The notes: generated by a model not told the origin, from the sequence alone. A DNA stretch of 39,224 bases from Anaerolinea sp. (GCA_014879835.1 JACSRJ010000209.1:1-39224); one strand, 5' to 3'. Positions 7,803-18,030 are shown, counted from the stretch's first letter. Numbers and translations are program-made.

Positions 7803-10800
7803 ATGCGTTTACGTTACAAAGCAGGGCTGATCCTTGCATTGATCGTGGCATTGATCTCCGTCGGGATTGCCCCTCTGAACATGCCGTCTCTTCAGGCACA
7901 GGCGGAGCAGCCCACAAGTGTGGCCATCGCAGGGACAATCCAGTCTGGGTTAGGTTGTCCCGGCGATTGGCAGCCAGAATGTGACAAAACCTTCCTGACC
8001 TACGATGAAGAAGACGACGTATGGCAGGGGGTTTTTGAGCTGAAAGCCGGTGAGTACGAGTACAAAGTCGCCCTCAACGGCTCATGGGCAGAAAACTATG
8101 GTGCAGGGGCACTGCGTGATGGGCCCAACATCAAACTGACCCTAGACAAGGACAAACGAGTCCGTTTTTACTACGATCACAAAACGCACTGGATTACCGA
8201 AAACGTCAATTCGCTGATCGTCACTGCGCCCGGCAGCTACCAAAACGAGATCGGCTGCTCTAAGCACGAGGTGCAGGGCGACTGGGATCCCTCGTGTCTG
8301 CGCTCGTGGATGCAAGACCCTGACGGTGATGGCATCTATACCCTTGTGACCACCGTCTCTAAAGCGGGCGACTACGAGGTCAAGGCCGCCATCAGCGAGA
8401 CGTGGAGCCTCAACTATGGGGCAAAAGGCGCTCGTGACGGTGCCAATATCCCCTTCAACGTCCCCACCGATAACAAGGAAATTTCTATGGCGTGGGACAG
8501 CGCAACCAAAATCCTCACCGTGAGTGTTGAGGGCGCACCCCGCCAGCGCACCATCGGTGCTTACTGGGTGAGCCGTGATACGATCCTGTGGGACGCCAAA
8601 GGCGCGCAAGAAGACACCGTCTATGAACTGTACTTCTCACCTGATGCGGCCATGGTCTTGGAGCCGGACGGGGTAAGTGGTGGTATGTCCCTGCCTCTGT
8701 TCCTGAGCAACGAACCGATCAGTGAGGCCATCGCTGAGAAGTTCCCCCATCTGGCAGCCACCAAGGCCCTCAAGCTGCTTGATTCAGGTAACGAAGTGGT
8801 CGCACCGCTGCTGACCATGCAGTTATATGTGACCGCCAAAGCGCCCGACGGCACGCTCTTGGACGTGAGCGGGCTGCAAATCCCCGGCGTGCTGGATGAT
8901 GTTTATGGCAGCGCTGTGGATGCACCTCTGGGAATCACTTGGAGCGAAGGGGTACCCACATTGAGCGTGTGGGCGCCTACGGCACGGCGGGTTGAACTGC
9001 TGCTCTTTGCCGATGCCAAGCCTGACACCGTAGCCGAGAAAATGCCCCTGACCCTTGACCCCTCAACTGGGGTGTGGTCAGTCACGGGCGAAGCGAATTG
9101 GGCAGGTAGATTCTATCTGTATGAAGTGGAGGTCTACGCGCCTTCCACCAACAAGATCGAGGTTAATCAGGTCACCGACCCCTATTCGGTAAGCCTGAGC
9201 CTCAACAGCACCCGCAGCCAGATCGTTGATCTGAACGATGCGGCCCTCAAACCTGAAGGTTGGGATTCGCTCAGCAAACCTGCTCTTGCAGCACCCGAAG
9301 ACATCGTGGTCTACGAACTTCATGTACGCGATTTCAGCATCTACGATGAAACCGTACCGGAGGAACTGCGGGGCAAATACAAAGCCTTTACAGTAACCGA
9401 ATCAAATGGTATGAAGCATCTGGCAGCGCTGGCCAGTGCCGGGCTAACCCACCTGCACATCCTGCCCATGTTTGACATTGCCACCATCAACGAAGACGCC
9501 AGCAAACGCAAGGAAGTGGTGATCGACTTGCTCAACCGCCTGCCTGCAGATTCGCCTAATCAGCAGGAACTGGTGGCAGGGCAGAAAAACGTGGACGGCT
9601 TTAACTGGGGTTATGATCCCTATCACTACAACACCCCCGAAGGCAGTTACAGCACCGATCCCGACGGTACTACCCGGATTGTGGAAGTGCGTGAAATGGT
9701 CACGAGCCTCAACGGAATCGGGCTGCGGGTGGTGATGGACGTGGTCTACAACCATACCAACGCCAGCGGGCAGAATGAAAAATCTGTACTGGATAAGGTC
9801 GTCCCCGGTTACTACCACCGGTTAGGTTTTGAGGGAAAGGTGGAGAAATCCACCTGCTGCGAAAACACCGCCACCGAACATCTGATGATGGAAAAGCTGA
9901 TGATCGATTCGGTGCTGATGTGGGCAAAGCAGTATAAGATCGACGCTTTCCGCTTTGACCTGATGGGCCATCACATGAAGGCCAACATGGTCAAACTGCG
10001 CGAGCGCCTTGACGCCCTCACCCTTGAGAAGGATGGGGTGGATGGCAAGAGCATCTATGTCTACGGCGAAGGCTGGAACTTCGGCGAAGTTCAAGATAAT
10101 CAGCGGGGCGTCAATGCGACTCAGTTGAACATGGCAGGCACGGGCATTGGCACCTTCAATGACCGTCTGCGTGACGCCGTTCGCGGCGGTAACCCCTTTG
10201 GTGACCGCCAAAAACAGGGCTTTGTGAACGGACTCTGGGATGACCCCAACGCCACCACTGATCAGGGCACGCCTGATGAGCAGTTAGCGCGGCTGCTGCT
10301 CTTTGGTGACCAGATCAAGGTGGGCATGGCCGGCAATCTGCGCGCTTACACCTTCACTGACCGCACCGGGAACGATGTCACCGGGGCGCAGGTGGATTAC
10401 AACGGATCACCTGCGGGTTATACCGATGATCCTCAAGAGAACATCGTTTACATCGAGAAGCACGATAATGAAACCCTCTTTGACCTGATCCAATACAAAG
10501 CACCCCTTGGCACAAGTATGGCGGATCGGGTGCGGATGCAGAATCTAGGCGCAAGCATCGTCCTGTTTAGTCAGGGGGTGCCGTTTGTCCATGCCGGGAT
10601 GGATATGCTCCGCTCCAAAGACATGGATCGGGATAGTTACGACTCCGGGGATTGGTTCAATCGGCTGGACTTCACCTATCAGAGCAACAACTGGGGTGTT
10701 GGGCTTCCCCTTGCGGACAAAAACAAGGACATGTGGGAGATCATGCGTCCTCTGTTGGCCGATCCTGAGCTAAAACCCTCTCAGGCGGATATTCTGATGG

Positions 10801-11177
10801 CTGTGGCCCACTTCCAAGAGACCCTGCAAATCCGCAAGAGTTCGCGGCTGTTCCGGCTGCCAAGTGCAGAGGAGATTCAGAATCGGGTCAAATTCCTGAA
10901 CGTGGGTAAGGATCAGATTCCGGGTTTGTTGGTGATGGTGCTGGACAACACCGACGGTGGGATCGATGATCCCTATAGTGCCATTGTGGTGCTGATCAAC
11001 GTCACCAAAAGTGAAACATCCTTCACTGCTGAAGGACTGAAGGACTTCTCACTGGAACTTCATCCAATTCAGGTCAACAGTGTTGATCCGGTGGTCAAGA
11101 CCAGTGCCTTTGATGCGGCCACTTCCACCTTCACCATCCCGGCGCGGACTGCGTCGGTTTTTGTGATGAAGAAGTAG
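7803..11177 (+). CDS. pulA: Secreted type I pullulanase (GH13) with two X25-like modules and CBM48
   Basis: 1124 aa, ATG preceded by AAGGAG. It hydrolyses alpha-1,6 branches of pullulan, starch and glycogen. Signal peptide 1-~34 (ending LQAQA). Two homologous X25/SusE-like modules follow at ~36-130 and ~137-240; each has a GDW(Q/D)P...C start and an (E/L)NYGA motif. Next come an N2-type segment (~240-360), a CBM48-like domain (~375-460) and the GH13 barrel (~490-1010). The pullulanase signature NWGYDPYHYNTPEGSY is present. Conserved regions: DVVYNH (D646, H651), FRFDLMGHH with nucleophile D719, YGEGW with acid/base E756, and KHDNE with D888. A beta-sandwich C-domain ends the protein. All catalytic residues are intact. 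A strong terminator follows. It probably feeds maltodextrins to an importer not seen here. Confidence 0.95.
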   Translation: MRLRYKAGLILALIVALISVGIAPLNMPSLQAQAEQPTSVAIAGTIQSGLGCPGDWQPECDKTFLTYDEEDDVWQGVFELKAGEYEYKVALNGSWAENYGAGALRDGPNIKLTLDKDKRVRFYYDHKTHWITENVNSLIVTAPGSYQNEIGCSKHEVQGDWDPSCLRSWMQDPDGDGIYTLVTTVSKAGDYEVKAAISETWSLNYGAKGARDGANIPFNVPTDNKEISMAWDSATKILTVSVEGAPRQRTIGAYWVSRDTILWDAKGAQEDTVYELYFSPDAAMVLEPDGVSGGMSLPLFLSNEPISEAIAEKFPHLAATKALKLLDSGNEVVAPLLTMQLYVTAKAPDGTLLDVSGLQIPGVLDDVYGSAVDAPLGITWSEGVPTLSVWAPTARRVELLLFADAKPDTVAEKMPLTLDPSTGVWSVTGEANWAGRFYLYEVEVYAPSTNKIEVNQVTDPYSVSLSLNSTRSQIVDLNDAALKPEGWDSLSKPALAAPEDIVVYELHVRDFSIYDETVPEELRGKYKAFTVTESNGMKHLAALASAGLTHLHILPMFDIATINEDASKRKEVVIDLLNRLPADSPNQQELVAGQKNVDGFNWGYDPYHYNTPEGSYSTDPDGTTRIVEVREMVTSLNGIGLRVVMDVVYNHTNASGQNEKSVLDKVVPGYYHRLGFEGKVEKSTCCENTATEHLMMEKLMIDSVLMWAKQYKIDAFRFDLMGHHMKANMVKLRERLDALTLEKDGVDGKSIYVYGEGWNFGEVQDNQRGVNATQLNMAGTGIGTFNDRLRDAVRGGNPFGDRQKQGFVNGLWDDPNATTDQGTPDEQLARLLLFGDQIKVGMAGNLRAYTFTDRTGNDVTGAQVDYNGSPAGYTDDPQENIVYIEKHDNETLFDLIQYKAPLGTSMADRVRMQNLGASIVLFSQGVPFVHAGMDMLRSKDMDRDSYDSGDWFNRLDFTYQSNNWGVGLPLADKNKDMWEIMRPLLADPELKPSQADILMAVAHFQETLQIRKSSRLFRLPSAEEIQNRVKFLNVGKDQIPGLLVMVLDNTDGGIDDPYSAIVVLINVTKSETSFTAEGLKDFSLELHPIQVNSVDPVVKTSAFDAATSTFTIPARTASVFVMKK

Positions 11178-11218
11178 TCACCATCACCGACACAGGCTGA
11201 AATCAGAAACATCTTAAG

Positions 11219-11251
11219 GAGGGCACACCACGAGCAGGTGTGCCCTCTTTT
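11219..11251 (+). terminator. Intrinsic terminator after pullulanase gene
   Basis: Perfect 11-bp stem GAGGGCACACC / GGTGTGCCCTC with a 7-nt loop, followed by TTTTG, 41 bp after the pulA stop. The opposite strand lacks a useful T-run, so it serves the plus-strand gene. The remaining convergent gap to 11347 shows nothing clear. Confidence 0.9.
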
Positions 11252-11347
11252 GTCAGCATTAGTCCCCGTTGTAAAGTCAGTGATCATCAGTGGAAAATCG
11301 GATCACCTCTGCGAGGTAGGTGGTGCAAAGGCAATCCGTGTTTGCGC

Positions 11348-12820
11348 CTAATGTACCTGTCCTACCAGTACTGTAACCGAGTGCGGTTCTAGAGCACAGG
11401 TGAAGGACTTCGTGCCGCCCATCACCGCTTGAACACTGGTTGTAACCATGTTGGGCTGATCAAACGAGTTGCTGCTTGTGAGATCATGCCCGTTTACCAC
11501 ATGAAGCTCTAGGGTATCCCCAAAACGGCCCTCGTTCAGGGTGAAGGTGGTTTCCAGCGCTTTATCCGGGCTGCGATTAACCACAAACACAGCCGCTTGC
11601 TTCCGTCCAAGGCTGAAGGTGGCAGCCACATCCAAAACACGTACACCGCTGTACTGATCAGCGCTAAAGGTGTCCCCTTCCCACTGGACATCCAGCGCTA
11701 CCTCACCACAGTGACGGCTGTACAACTCAAAGGGATAAAAGATGGTCTGTAAAAAGAGACCTTCGGGACGGGTAAAGATCGGCGCGATCACATTCACGAT
11801 CTGGGCGATATTGGCCATCTTCACGCTGTGGGCGTGACGGATGAACGCATTCATTTGAATCGCCGTCATCAAAGCGTCTTCGAGGTTATAAAACTCCTCT
11901 AGATTGTTCAAAGGCTGCCCGTACCCCGGATGGGTGCGATACCACACATTCCATTCATCCACCGCGATCCAGATGGGGCGTTTGATCCGGTTATCAAGGC
12001 GCAGGGCTCGGATCAGCCCTTCATAGGCACATAACCGCGCTTCGATCAACTCAGAGGTTGCCATGTATTCGGCGAAATTGTGGGATGGGTTGCCCACATA
12101 CCAGTGCAGACCGAGGTAATCGATCAGGTTCCCGGCCTGTTCCAGCATCAGTTGGGCCCGCTCAACAAGGTCTTTTTCCCACACGGAAACTGCCGAGGCG
12201 ATCAGTTGAATGCTGGGATCAACCCATTTCATTAGTTTGCCGTATTCGGTCAGGGCGCGGGCATATTCTTGGGGAGTCTTAAATCCGATTTGCCAAGGCC
12301 CATCCACTTCGTTGCCGATCCCCCAGTACTTTACCTGATGGGGTTCCTCAGCCCCATTACGACGGCGCATCTTCACCAGTGCAGTATCACTGGTGCCATT
12401 ACAGTATTCAACCCAGTCCCGCGCTTCACGGAGATCACCATCGCCGCAGTTGACCGCGAGGTACGGTTCAGCGTTTAGCTTGCGGCAAAAGCGGACAAAT
12501 TCATCAGTGCCAAAGTGGTTACTCTCGACGGCTCCCCATGCCAAATCAGCGCGGGCAGGGCGCTCTTCGCGGGGGCCCACGCCATCAAGCCAGCGATAAC
12601 CGGAGACAAAATTGCCCCCCGGATAGCGGATGACGGGCATGTTGAGTCGTTTGAGTGCCTCCAAAACATCCAACCGAATGCCTTCACTATCCGCAAGCGG
12701 TGATCCCGGTTCGTACAGTCCGCCGTAAATACAGCGTCCCAAATGTTCGGCAAATCCCCCAAAGAGGTTGTGACTGATCTGCCCCAAAGGGCGTTTGAGG
12801 TCAAGATTGATGTGATTCAT
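11348..12820 (-). CDS. abfA: Alpha-L-arabinofuranosidase, GH51 family
   Basis: 490 aa, in the usual size range for GH51. It releases terminal alpha-L-arabinofuranosyl residues from arabinan or arabinoxylan oligosaccharides. The N-terminus (ISHNLFGGFAEHLGRCIYGG) and RYPGGNFVSGYRW are characteristic. The acid/base is E171 in GIGNE (acid/base Asn-Glu pair) and the nucleophile is E289 in DEWN. The (beta/alpha)8 barrel is followed by a C-terminal beta-sandwich with FVVNRSPDKALETTF. No signal peptide, so it should act in the cytoplasm on imported oligosaccharides, unlike the secreted pullulanase opposite. The ribosome binding site is weak (AGG close to the ATG). It is convergent with pulA and is not in an operon with a transporter. 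Confidence 0.93.
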   Translation of the reverse strand: MNHINLDLKRPLGQISHNLFGGFAEHLGRCIYGGLYEPGSPLADSEGIRLDVLEALKRLNMPVIRYPGGNFVSGYRWLDGVGPREERPARADLAWGAVESNHFGTDEFVRFCRKLNAEPYLAVNCGDGDLREARDWVEYCNGTSDTALVKMRRRNGAEEPHQVKYWGIGNEVDGPWQIGFKTPQEYARALTEYGKLMKWVDPSIQLIASAVSVWEKDLVERAQLMLEQAGNLIDYLGLHWYVGNPSHNFAEYMATSELIEARLCAYEGLIRALRLDNRIKRPIWIAVDEWNVWYRTHPGYGQPLNNLEEFYNLEDALMTAIQMNAFIRHAHSVKMANIAQIVNVIAPIFTRPEGLFLQTIFYPFELYSRHCGEVALDVQWEGDTFSADQYSGVRVLDVAATFSLGRKQAAVFVVNRSPDKALETTFTLNEGRFGDTLELHVVNGHDLTSSNSFDQPNMVTTSVQAVMGGTKSFTCALEPHSVTVLVGQVH

Positions 12821-12931
12821 AACCTGTTGATGATCCTGACGATGACTTCCATCTCCGCCGGGGATTGTATACGGTTCCGGGGATCAAGGGGATAGGTGGA
12901 GCGTTCTACAACTGTCAGGAGGAGGATCATC

Positions 12932-12966
12932 GGGGGATAGAGCGGTAACAATGCCGCTCATCCCCC
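12932..12966 (-). other. Stem-loop downstream of pstB
   Basis: GGGGGAT-A-GAGCGG pairs with CCGCTC-ATCCCCC across an 8-nt loop, with one bulged A. It lies 26 bp after the pstB stop. It has no T-run, so it may be a 3' mRNA-protecting or weak terminator structure rather than a textbook intrinsic terminator. Confidence 0.5.
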
Positions 12967-12991
12967 TGATCAAAGACGGGATACTGCCAGC

Positions 12992-13780
12992 TTATCCAAA
13001 GCGCCCAGAAATGTAATCCTCGGTGCGTTTATCTTTGGGCTTGGTGAACATTTCTGTGGTTGCCCCATATTCGATCAGGTGCCCGGTACGGGTCTCGTTC
13101 GCTAGGAAAAAGCCAGTCATATGTGAGACTCGCGCCGCCTGCTGCATGTTGTGGGTCACAAGGATAATGGTATAGGTGCTCACCAATTCCTGCATCAGTT
13201 CTTCGATGCGAAGGGTGGAGATAGGATCAAGGGCGGAGCAAGGTTCATCCATCAGGATCAAGTCAGGTTGAGTGGCAAGGGCGCGGGCAATACACAGACG
13301 CTGCTGCTGCCCACCAGAGAGCGCCAGTCCAGACTTTTTGAGATCGTCTTTGACTTCATCCCAAAGCACTGCAGCTCTCAAACTCGTCTCCACGATCTCC
13401 GACAGCATGGTTTTGTCCTTGATCCCCAGCAAACGTGGGCCGTAGGCCACATTGTCAAAGATGCTTTTTGGGAAGGGGTTAGGCTTCTGAAAGACCATAC
13501 CGATGCGCCGGCGCACTTCAACCGGGTCAATGCCCTGCCCATAAAGGTTGTTGCCGTGATAACGCACTTCACCTTCTACCCGGGCCCCTGCAACCAAGTC
13601 ATTCATTCGGTTGATCGAACGCAGCACGGTGCTTTTACCGCACCCGGAGGGCCCAATATAGGCGGTAATCTTGTTGCGCTGAATCTTCATATTGATTCCG
13701 CCAACCGCCTGATGGGTTCCGTAAAAGACGGAGAGATCGTTCAATTCCACTGCATATGTATTCGCGTTTTGATTTGCCAT
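12992..13780 (-). CDS. pstB: Phosphate ABC transporter ATP-binding protein PstB
   Basis: 262 aa, standard PstB length. It is the ATPase that powers phosphate import through PstCA. Walker [11 protein letters not shown]-loop region [21 protein letters not shown] (typical of PstB), signature [15 protein letters not shown], Walker [14 protein letters not shown] and H-loop VTHNMQQA are all intact. It starts 6 nt after the pstA stop and is last in the pstSCAB operon. phoU, which often follows pstB, is absent; a GH51 gene comes next. Any PhoU and two-component pair must lie elsewhere. Confidence 0.97.
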   Translation of the reverse strand: MANQNANTYAVELNDLSVFYGTHQAVGGINMKIQRNKITAYIGPSGCGKSTVLRSINRMNDLVAGARVEGEVRYHGNNLYGQGIDPVEVRRRIGMVFQKPNPFPKSIFDNVAYGPRLLGIKDKTMLSEIVETSLRAAVLWDEVKDDLKKSGLALSGGQQQRLCIARALATQPDLILMDEPCSALDPISTLRIEELMQELVSTYTIILVTHNMQQAARVSHMTGFFLANETRTGHLIEYGATTEMFTKPKDKRTEDYISGRFG

Positions 13781-13786
13781 GATGGC

Positions 13787-15208
13787 TTATGCCCCTCGCA
13801 GCTTTTTGCTGTAACGTTGGCGCAAGATGATTGCGGCCGCATTTAAGGTCAGGAGAATGCCTAGCAGGGTGATGATCGCCGCCGCCGCAACATTTTTGAA
13901 CTGGGGATTCGGCTCTGATGTCCAGCTAAAAATCTGGATCGGGATTACCGAAAATTTGGAGAAGATACTGTTAGGGTCAACCGTTAAGAAGGTCAGGCCG
14001 CCGACCACCAGAAGGGGCGCAGTTTCGCCTACAGCGCGGGCGAGTGAAAGGATCACCCCGGTCAGGATACCCGGCAAGCCCGCCGGGAGTACGGTGCGCC
14101 AAACCGTTTGCCATCTGGTCGCGCCGATGCCGTAACTGGCTTCTCGGAGCGAGGCTGGCACGGCGCGGATTGCCTCTTGGCTGTTGATGATGATTACGGG
14201 CAGGATCAGCAGTGACATAGTCAGGGATGCCGAAAGGATAGTGCGCCCGTTGGTATCGGTGATACCAAAGACCCGTCCATTGGTGATCCCTGCATCATCA
14301 CCCAGTGCCCGCACAAAGAGCGCTAAACCAAGCATTCCGTAGATGATCGAGGGGACACCGGCTAGATTGCGGATGACCGTCTCCAGCAGGGCCGTGAAGC
14401 GGCTGTGTTTGGCATATTCTTCGAGGTAGATCGCGGCCCCAATGCCGAGGGGGATGGAGATCAGCACCGTCAGGATCAGGATATACACCGTCCCCACAAT
14501 GGCCATCCGCAAACCGGTGGTGGAGGGATCGCTGGTCAGTTCTGAGGACACAAAGGCCCAGCTAAACCACGAGTGCCACATGATGGCCTCGCCGGGGTAT
14601 TTCGCCTGAGCTTCAGTCTCGATCCGATTCCAGTTGAAGATGCCTTCAAGCAGCGTCCAGCTTTGGGGGATGCGCGGTTGAAGGACATCCTTAACCACCA
14701 TCTGGTAAAGCTGGCTCTGGCTGATGCTGCTTTCCAAAAGCTGGATCAACTGGGGTACGGTTAACTCAGAGAACTTGAGTTCAGCCACTTCTGGGGGATA
14801 GTCCCTGCCCGCGAACAGGCTGCTGATTGGTTCCCCTGAGAGCCGAGCCGGGTCGATGTTTTTGCCCAACAGATTGTCGCGTACCAGAACCCGTGCCCTC
14901 TGAATACCGCGATTCTGCTTGCTGAAATAATCGCTGAGGATTGCGCCCAATTCCGCCTCGGAGAGGTTTTCCAATGCTTGGTTGGGGCTGAGCTGTGAGG
15001 GGGGTACGGCGTAGGTTTTAACCACCACCCCAAACATGTTATTGAGGACGGTCCCAAAGAGCAGGATCAGCCCGATCAGGGCAAAGATACACGCTCCCAG
15101 ATAGATCGCACTCCAGCGGCGAGCGCGGGCATTACGTTTACGAAGCTGCCTATCAGCCTTGGTCATGGTTTCGAGGGCAGATTGGACGGTGGGCGAAGCA
15201 GTGGTCAT
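13787..15208 (-). CDS. pstA: Phosphate ABC transporter permease PstA with large extracytoplasmic insertion
   Basis: 473 aa, against about 280-300 for typical PstA. The ATG overlaps the pstC stop (ATGA). A cytoplasmic basic N-terminus (~1-32) leads to TM1 (~33-55). An insertion of ~150 residues follows ([16 protein letters not shown] ... [14 protein letters not shown]) before the ordinary permease core. The core starts at ~225 and carries the EAA loop [27 protein letters not shown]. The insertion is hydrophilic with Leu-rich helices and should face outside. Similar long PstA proteins are known from some deep-branching phyla. It partners PstC and PstB. Confidence 0.93.
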   Translation of the reverse strand: MTTASPTVQSALETMTKADRQLRKRNARARRWSAIYLGACIFALIGLILLFGTVLNNMFGVVVKTYAVPPSQLSPNQALENLSEAELGAILSDYFSKQNRGIQRARVLVRDNLLGKNIDPARLSGEPISSLFAGRDYPPEVAELKFSELTVPQLIQLLESSISQSQLYQMVVKDVLQPRIPQSWTLLEGIFNWNRIETEAQAKYPGEAIMWHSWFSWAFVSSELTSDPSTTGLRMAIVGTVYILILTVLISIPLGIGAAIYLEEYAKHSRFTALLETVIRNLAGVPSIIYGMLGLALFVRALGDDAGITNGRVFGITDTNGRTILSASLTMSLLILPVIIINSQEAIRAVPASLREASYGIGATRWQTVWRTVLPAGLPGILTGVILSLARAVGETAPLLVVGGLTFLTVDPNSIFSKFSVIPIQIFSWTSEPNPQFKNVAAAAIITLLGILLTLNAAAIILRQRYSKKLRGA

Positions 15209-16425
15209 GCGTACACCTCACGGAAACGACGGCGTACCCAGTTGCTGCCCAAATTGAGCAGCAGGGTGATTACAAATAGGGTCAAACCGATGGCGAAGAT
15301 GCTGTTGTACTGCAACGATCCAAAGCTGACGTCTCCAGTGCTGATCCGGGCGATATGTCCGGTCATGGTCTCGCCTGCTTCGAGCGGGTTGAGGGTCAGG
15401 TTGCGCACCGGGCCCGCACCAGCCGCAATCGCCACGATCATGGTTTCGCCTACAGCGCGAGAAATACCCAAAATAAACGCGGCTAAAATGCCCGATAAGG
15501 CCGCCGGCAAAAGAACCCGCACCACCGTTTCGAGACGGGTTGCACCCAGTCCGTAAGAGGCTTCACGCAGGGAACGAGGAACCGCGCTCAGCGCATCTTC
15601 ACTGATCGAGGAGATGGTGGGCACAATCATCAGCCCCATCACCAGTCCGGCGGAGGCCATGTTATAGGTTCCCACCAGTTCAATATCACCTCGGTTGAAG
15701 ATCGCCCGCAGCAGGGTGGTCATAAAGGTGAGGGCAAAGTAGCCATAAACAACCGTGGGAATACCGGCCAGCACTTCGAGGATAGGTTTGATCACGGAGC
15801 GCACCCGAGCCGAAGCGTACTCACTCAAATAGATGGCCACCGCTAACCCAATGGGGCCCGCGACCAGCATCGCCAAAAAACTGGTGAGCAAGGTGGAGTT
15901 GACCAAAGGCAGAATCCCAAAATGCCCGATTTCGGGCTGCCAGCGCGTGCCTGTGAGGAACTCACCGAGGGTTACGGGACGGGCCAAGCCAACAGCCGCA
16001 CCCTCAGGGTGGGCTTCAGCGGTAGTGCCTTCGACTCCTCGCTTGACCTGAAAGCTCCCCGGCTGTGGGGCAGCCTCGATCAACAGATCCTCTTCGCCAA
16101 CCTTGATAATGCTGCCCACAGGCAGATTCTCACCTTCAAGAGTGATCTGGATGAGGGTCGCTTCAGCCTCGATCCTTTCGACCAGTGAGCGGTTGGTATC
16201 GGTGAACGCAAGCCGGGTGAAAAATCGGGAAGACTCCGTCAGGAGAACAGCGACGATTCCGATGGTGGTGAGGATGGAGATTGAGGCGCAAGCAATCAGG
16301 ATAATGCGGATCAAATCTTCTCGAAGCCGAGGGTGTCGATACAGCCCTGTGGTTTCATTACGCTGTCTGACCATCTCGGAAGCGGCTGTCCGTTTTATTT
16401 CGGACATCACAGCTTTTGATTGCAT
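15205..16425 (-). CDS. pstC: Phosphate ABC transporter permease PstC with extracytoplasmic insertion
   Basis: 406 aa; typical PstC is ~300-320. The start at 16425 has AAGGAA about 11 nt upstream; a later ATG (16407) has no ribosome binding site. A basic N-terminus (~1-34) is followed by TM1 ([20 protein letters not shown]). An inserted beta-rich stretch of ~90 residues comes next ([20 protein letters not shown] ... [10 protein letters not shown]). The rest is the six-helix core with EAA loop [27 protein letters not shown]. It forms the phosphate channel with PstA. A strong stem-loop separates it from pstS, which should lower its expression relative to the binding protein. Confidence 0.94.
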   Translation of the reverse strand: MQSKAVMSEIKRTAASEMVRQRNETTGLYRHPRLREDLIRIILIACASISILTTIGIVAVLLTESSRFFTRLAFTDTNRSLVERIEAEATLIQITLEGENLPVGSIIKVGEEDLLIEAAPQPGSFQVKRGVEGTTAEAHPEGAAVGLARPVTLGEFLTGTRWQPEIGHFGILPLVNSTLLTSFLAMLVAGPIGLAVAIYLSEYASARVRSVIKPILEVLAGIPTVVYGYFALTFMTTLLRAIFNRGDIELVGTYNMASAGLVMGLMIVPTISSISEDALSAVPRSLREASYGLGATRLETVVRVLLPAALSGILAAFILGISRAVGETMIVAIAAGAGPVRNLTLNPLEAGETMTGHIARISTGDVSFGSLQYNSIFAIGLTLFVITLLLNLGSNWVRRRFREVYA

Positions 16426-16459
16426 ACTCTGCTGTATTCCTTACATTTCAGACGTGACA

Positions 16460-16485
16460 GGGACAGGCAGAAACCTGCCTATCCC
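16460..16485 (-). promoter_or_regulatory. Intercistronic stem-loop between pstS and pstC
   Basis: 11-bp stem with a GTTT loop. On the minus (transcribed) strand every position pairs (one U-G), whereas the plus strand has an A-C mismatch. No T-run follows. It is likely an mRNA 3'-end protector that raises pstS levels over pstCAB, as known for other binding-protein-first operons. Confidence 0.6.
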
Positions 16486-16518
16486 CTCAAGGTTAAGTGA
16501 TGTGTGGTCTAATGCTGG

Positions 16519-17892
16519 TTACTTGGCAGCAGTGAGGGCCAAGAAGGCCAGTTTGTTCAGGTTCAGGGCATCACTGTTGACCGGGAAGTAACCGATTTTG
16601 CCTTCTTCGGTGCCATAGAGGTCATTGGAGACCGTCAGGTAATAGTTCACAAACGCTGCCACCTGAGGCTTTTCCTGCATGATCTTGGCGGTGGTGTAGA
16701 TGAACAGCGGGCGGGAGAGCGGGTACTTACCGCTTTCGGCACTTTCTAAGCTGGGGGCCACATCCTCAACACTGATCACGTTGAGTTTGTCTGCGTTGGG
16801 GGCGAAGTAGGCATACCCGAAGTAGCCAATTGCACCCTTGGTGCCAGCCACACCCTGCACCAGCACGTTGTCATCTTCGCTGAACTGGATGCCGGGGGCA
16901 TTCAGGATGGGGTCTTTCTTCTTTTCGAAGATAATTTCCACGAAATAGTCAAAGGTGCCAGAGTCGGTGCCGGGGCTGAACAGTTTGATTTCGTCAGCAG
17001 GCCACTCCGGGTTGACTTCTTGCCATGTCTTGGCTTCACCACTGAACACCTTGGCCAGATCGGCCTTGCTCAGGTTGGTGACATAGCTGGTTTCTTTGCC
17101 TACCACGACGGCGAGAGCGTCAACACCCACGAAGAAACCAAAGGGATCACGTTCGATCTTGGTGCATTCTTCGGTTTCGCTGCCTTTGATGGCGCGGCTG
17201 GCATTGGCGATGTCGGTCTCACCGGCTTTGCAGAAACGTTCAAAGCCGGCGCCCGTGCCCACCGAAGCGACTTCGATGTTATCGGCAAAACCTTCGTTGC
17301 GGAACAAGTCAGCCACAGCGCGGCTCACTGGGAAGACGGTTGAGGAACCAGCGGTCAGGATATTGCCCTTCACTGCCAGCGGATCAACTTCGGGCAAGGT
17401 GATGGCGGGCAGGATCACATTATCGATCACATGGATCACCCCATTGGAGGCTTCCACATCGGTGATGACCACATTGGCGCTGTTGACCTTGACCCCGGCT
17501 TCGCCAGCGATGATGGTGACATCACTGCCTTCAACGGTGGTGGCGCTGGTCATGGTGGCCACATCCGCTGCCAGAACTTTGCCGGGAACCACATGATAGG
17601 TCAGGATTTTTGCCAGCAGTTCCTTGTTTTCGGGCATAAGCAGGTATTCCAACACCATCGGCGGAACCTTGGCAAAGGCTTCGTCGGTGGGGGCGAACAC
17701 AGTGAACGGCCCGGCACCCTTCAGGGTATCAACCAAGCCTGCTGCCTCTACGGCAGCAACAAGGGTCTTGAAGCTGCCATTCTTGACAGCCACATCAACC
17801 AAGGTGTCTCCACCCTGTGCTTTCACTGCTGCAAAGGAAGTCATGAGGATTGCAACAAGGGCAATCACCGAAATAAGACGTTTGGTGAACAT
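16519..17892 (-). CDS. pstS: Phosphate-binding protein PstS fused to an N-terminal fasciclin (FAS1) domain
   Basis: 457 aa; GGAGG 9 nt before the ATG. Signal peptide ~1-25 (ending AAVKAQ). Residues ~28-165 are a FAS1 domain: [49 protein letters not shown], and [13 protein letters not shown]. Residues ~175-445 are a PstS fold with phosphate-contact motifs [43 protein letters not shown] and [12 protein letters not shown]. The protein captures phosphate outside the membrane for PstCA. FAS1 domains mediate adhesion or matrix binding, so the fusion may tether the binding protein to the cell surface or matrix; this is inference. No lipobox Cys was seen. It is the first gene of the operon, behind a PHO-like array. 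Confidence 0.92.
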   Translation of the reverse strand: MFTKRLISVIALVAILMTSFAAVKAQGGDTLVDVAVKNGSFKTLVAAVEAAGLVDTLKGAGPFTVFAPTDEAFAKVPPMVLEYLLMPENKELLAKILTYHVVPGKVLAADVATMTSATTVEGSDVTIIAGEAGVKVNSANVVITDVEASNGVIHVIDNVILPAITLPEVDPLAVKGNILTAGSSTVFPVSRAVADLFRNEGFADNIEVASVGTGAGFERFCKAGETDIANASRAIKGSETEECTKIERDPFGFFVGVDALAVVVGKETSYVTNLSKADLAKVFSGEAKTWQEVNPEWPADEIKLFSPGTDSGTFDYFVEIIFEKKKDPILNAPGIQFSEDDNVLVQGVAGTKGAIGYFGYAYFAPNADKLNVISVEDVAPSLESAESGKYPLSRPLFIYTTAKIMQEKPQVAAFVNYYLTVSNDLYGTEEGKIGYFPVNSDALNLNKLAFLALTAAK

Positions 17893-17943
17893 TCGTCATT
17901 GCCTCCAAAAGTTAACGTGAGGTAATGTGACTTACCTTCCCCA

Positions 17944-18030
17944 AACATAACCTTGGCACTTTAAGACATTCAGGCTCAGATGTTAACCGCTCTTTAAGTG
18001 AGGGATAAGTTTCAGACCCGAAGCGGTTAA
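17944..18030 (-). promoter_or_regulatory. PHO-box-like direct-repeat array and -10 of the pst operon
   Basis: On the minus strand, hexamers TTAACC (18025-18030), TTATCC (18003-18008), TTAAAG (17992-17997), TTAACA (17981-17986) and TTAAAG (17959-17964) fall on an exact 11-bp register, with two register slots degenerate. A -10-like TATGTT (17944-17949) lies 9 bp downstream of the last repeat, where PhoP/PhoB-type boxes replace the -35. TT(A/T)A-type hexamers at 11-bp steps are the layout of PhoP sites in Bacillus. Confidence 0.6.

Noticed and set aside
11252-11347. Possible minus-strand terminator after the GH51 gene
   Set aside because: Only weak 5-bp pairings and no T-run were found.
13151-13846. 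231-aa plus-strand frame opposite pstB
   Set aside because: Composition and lack of a recognisable domain show it as a shadow of pstB and pstA.
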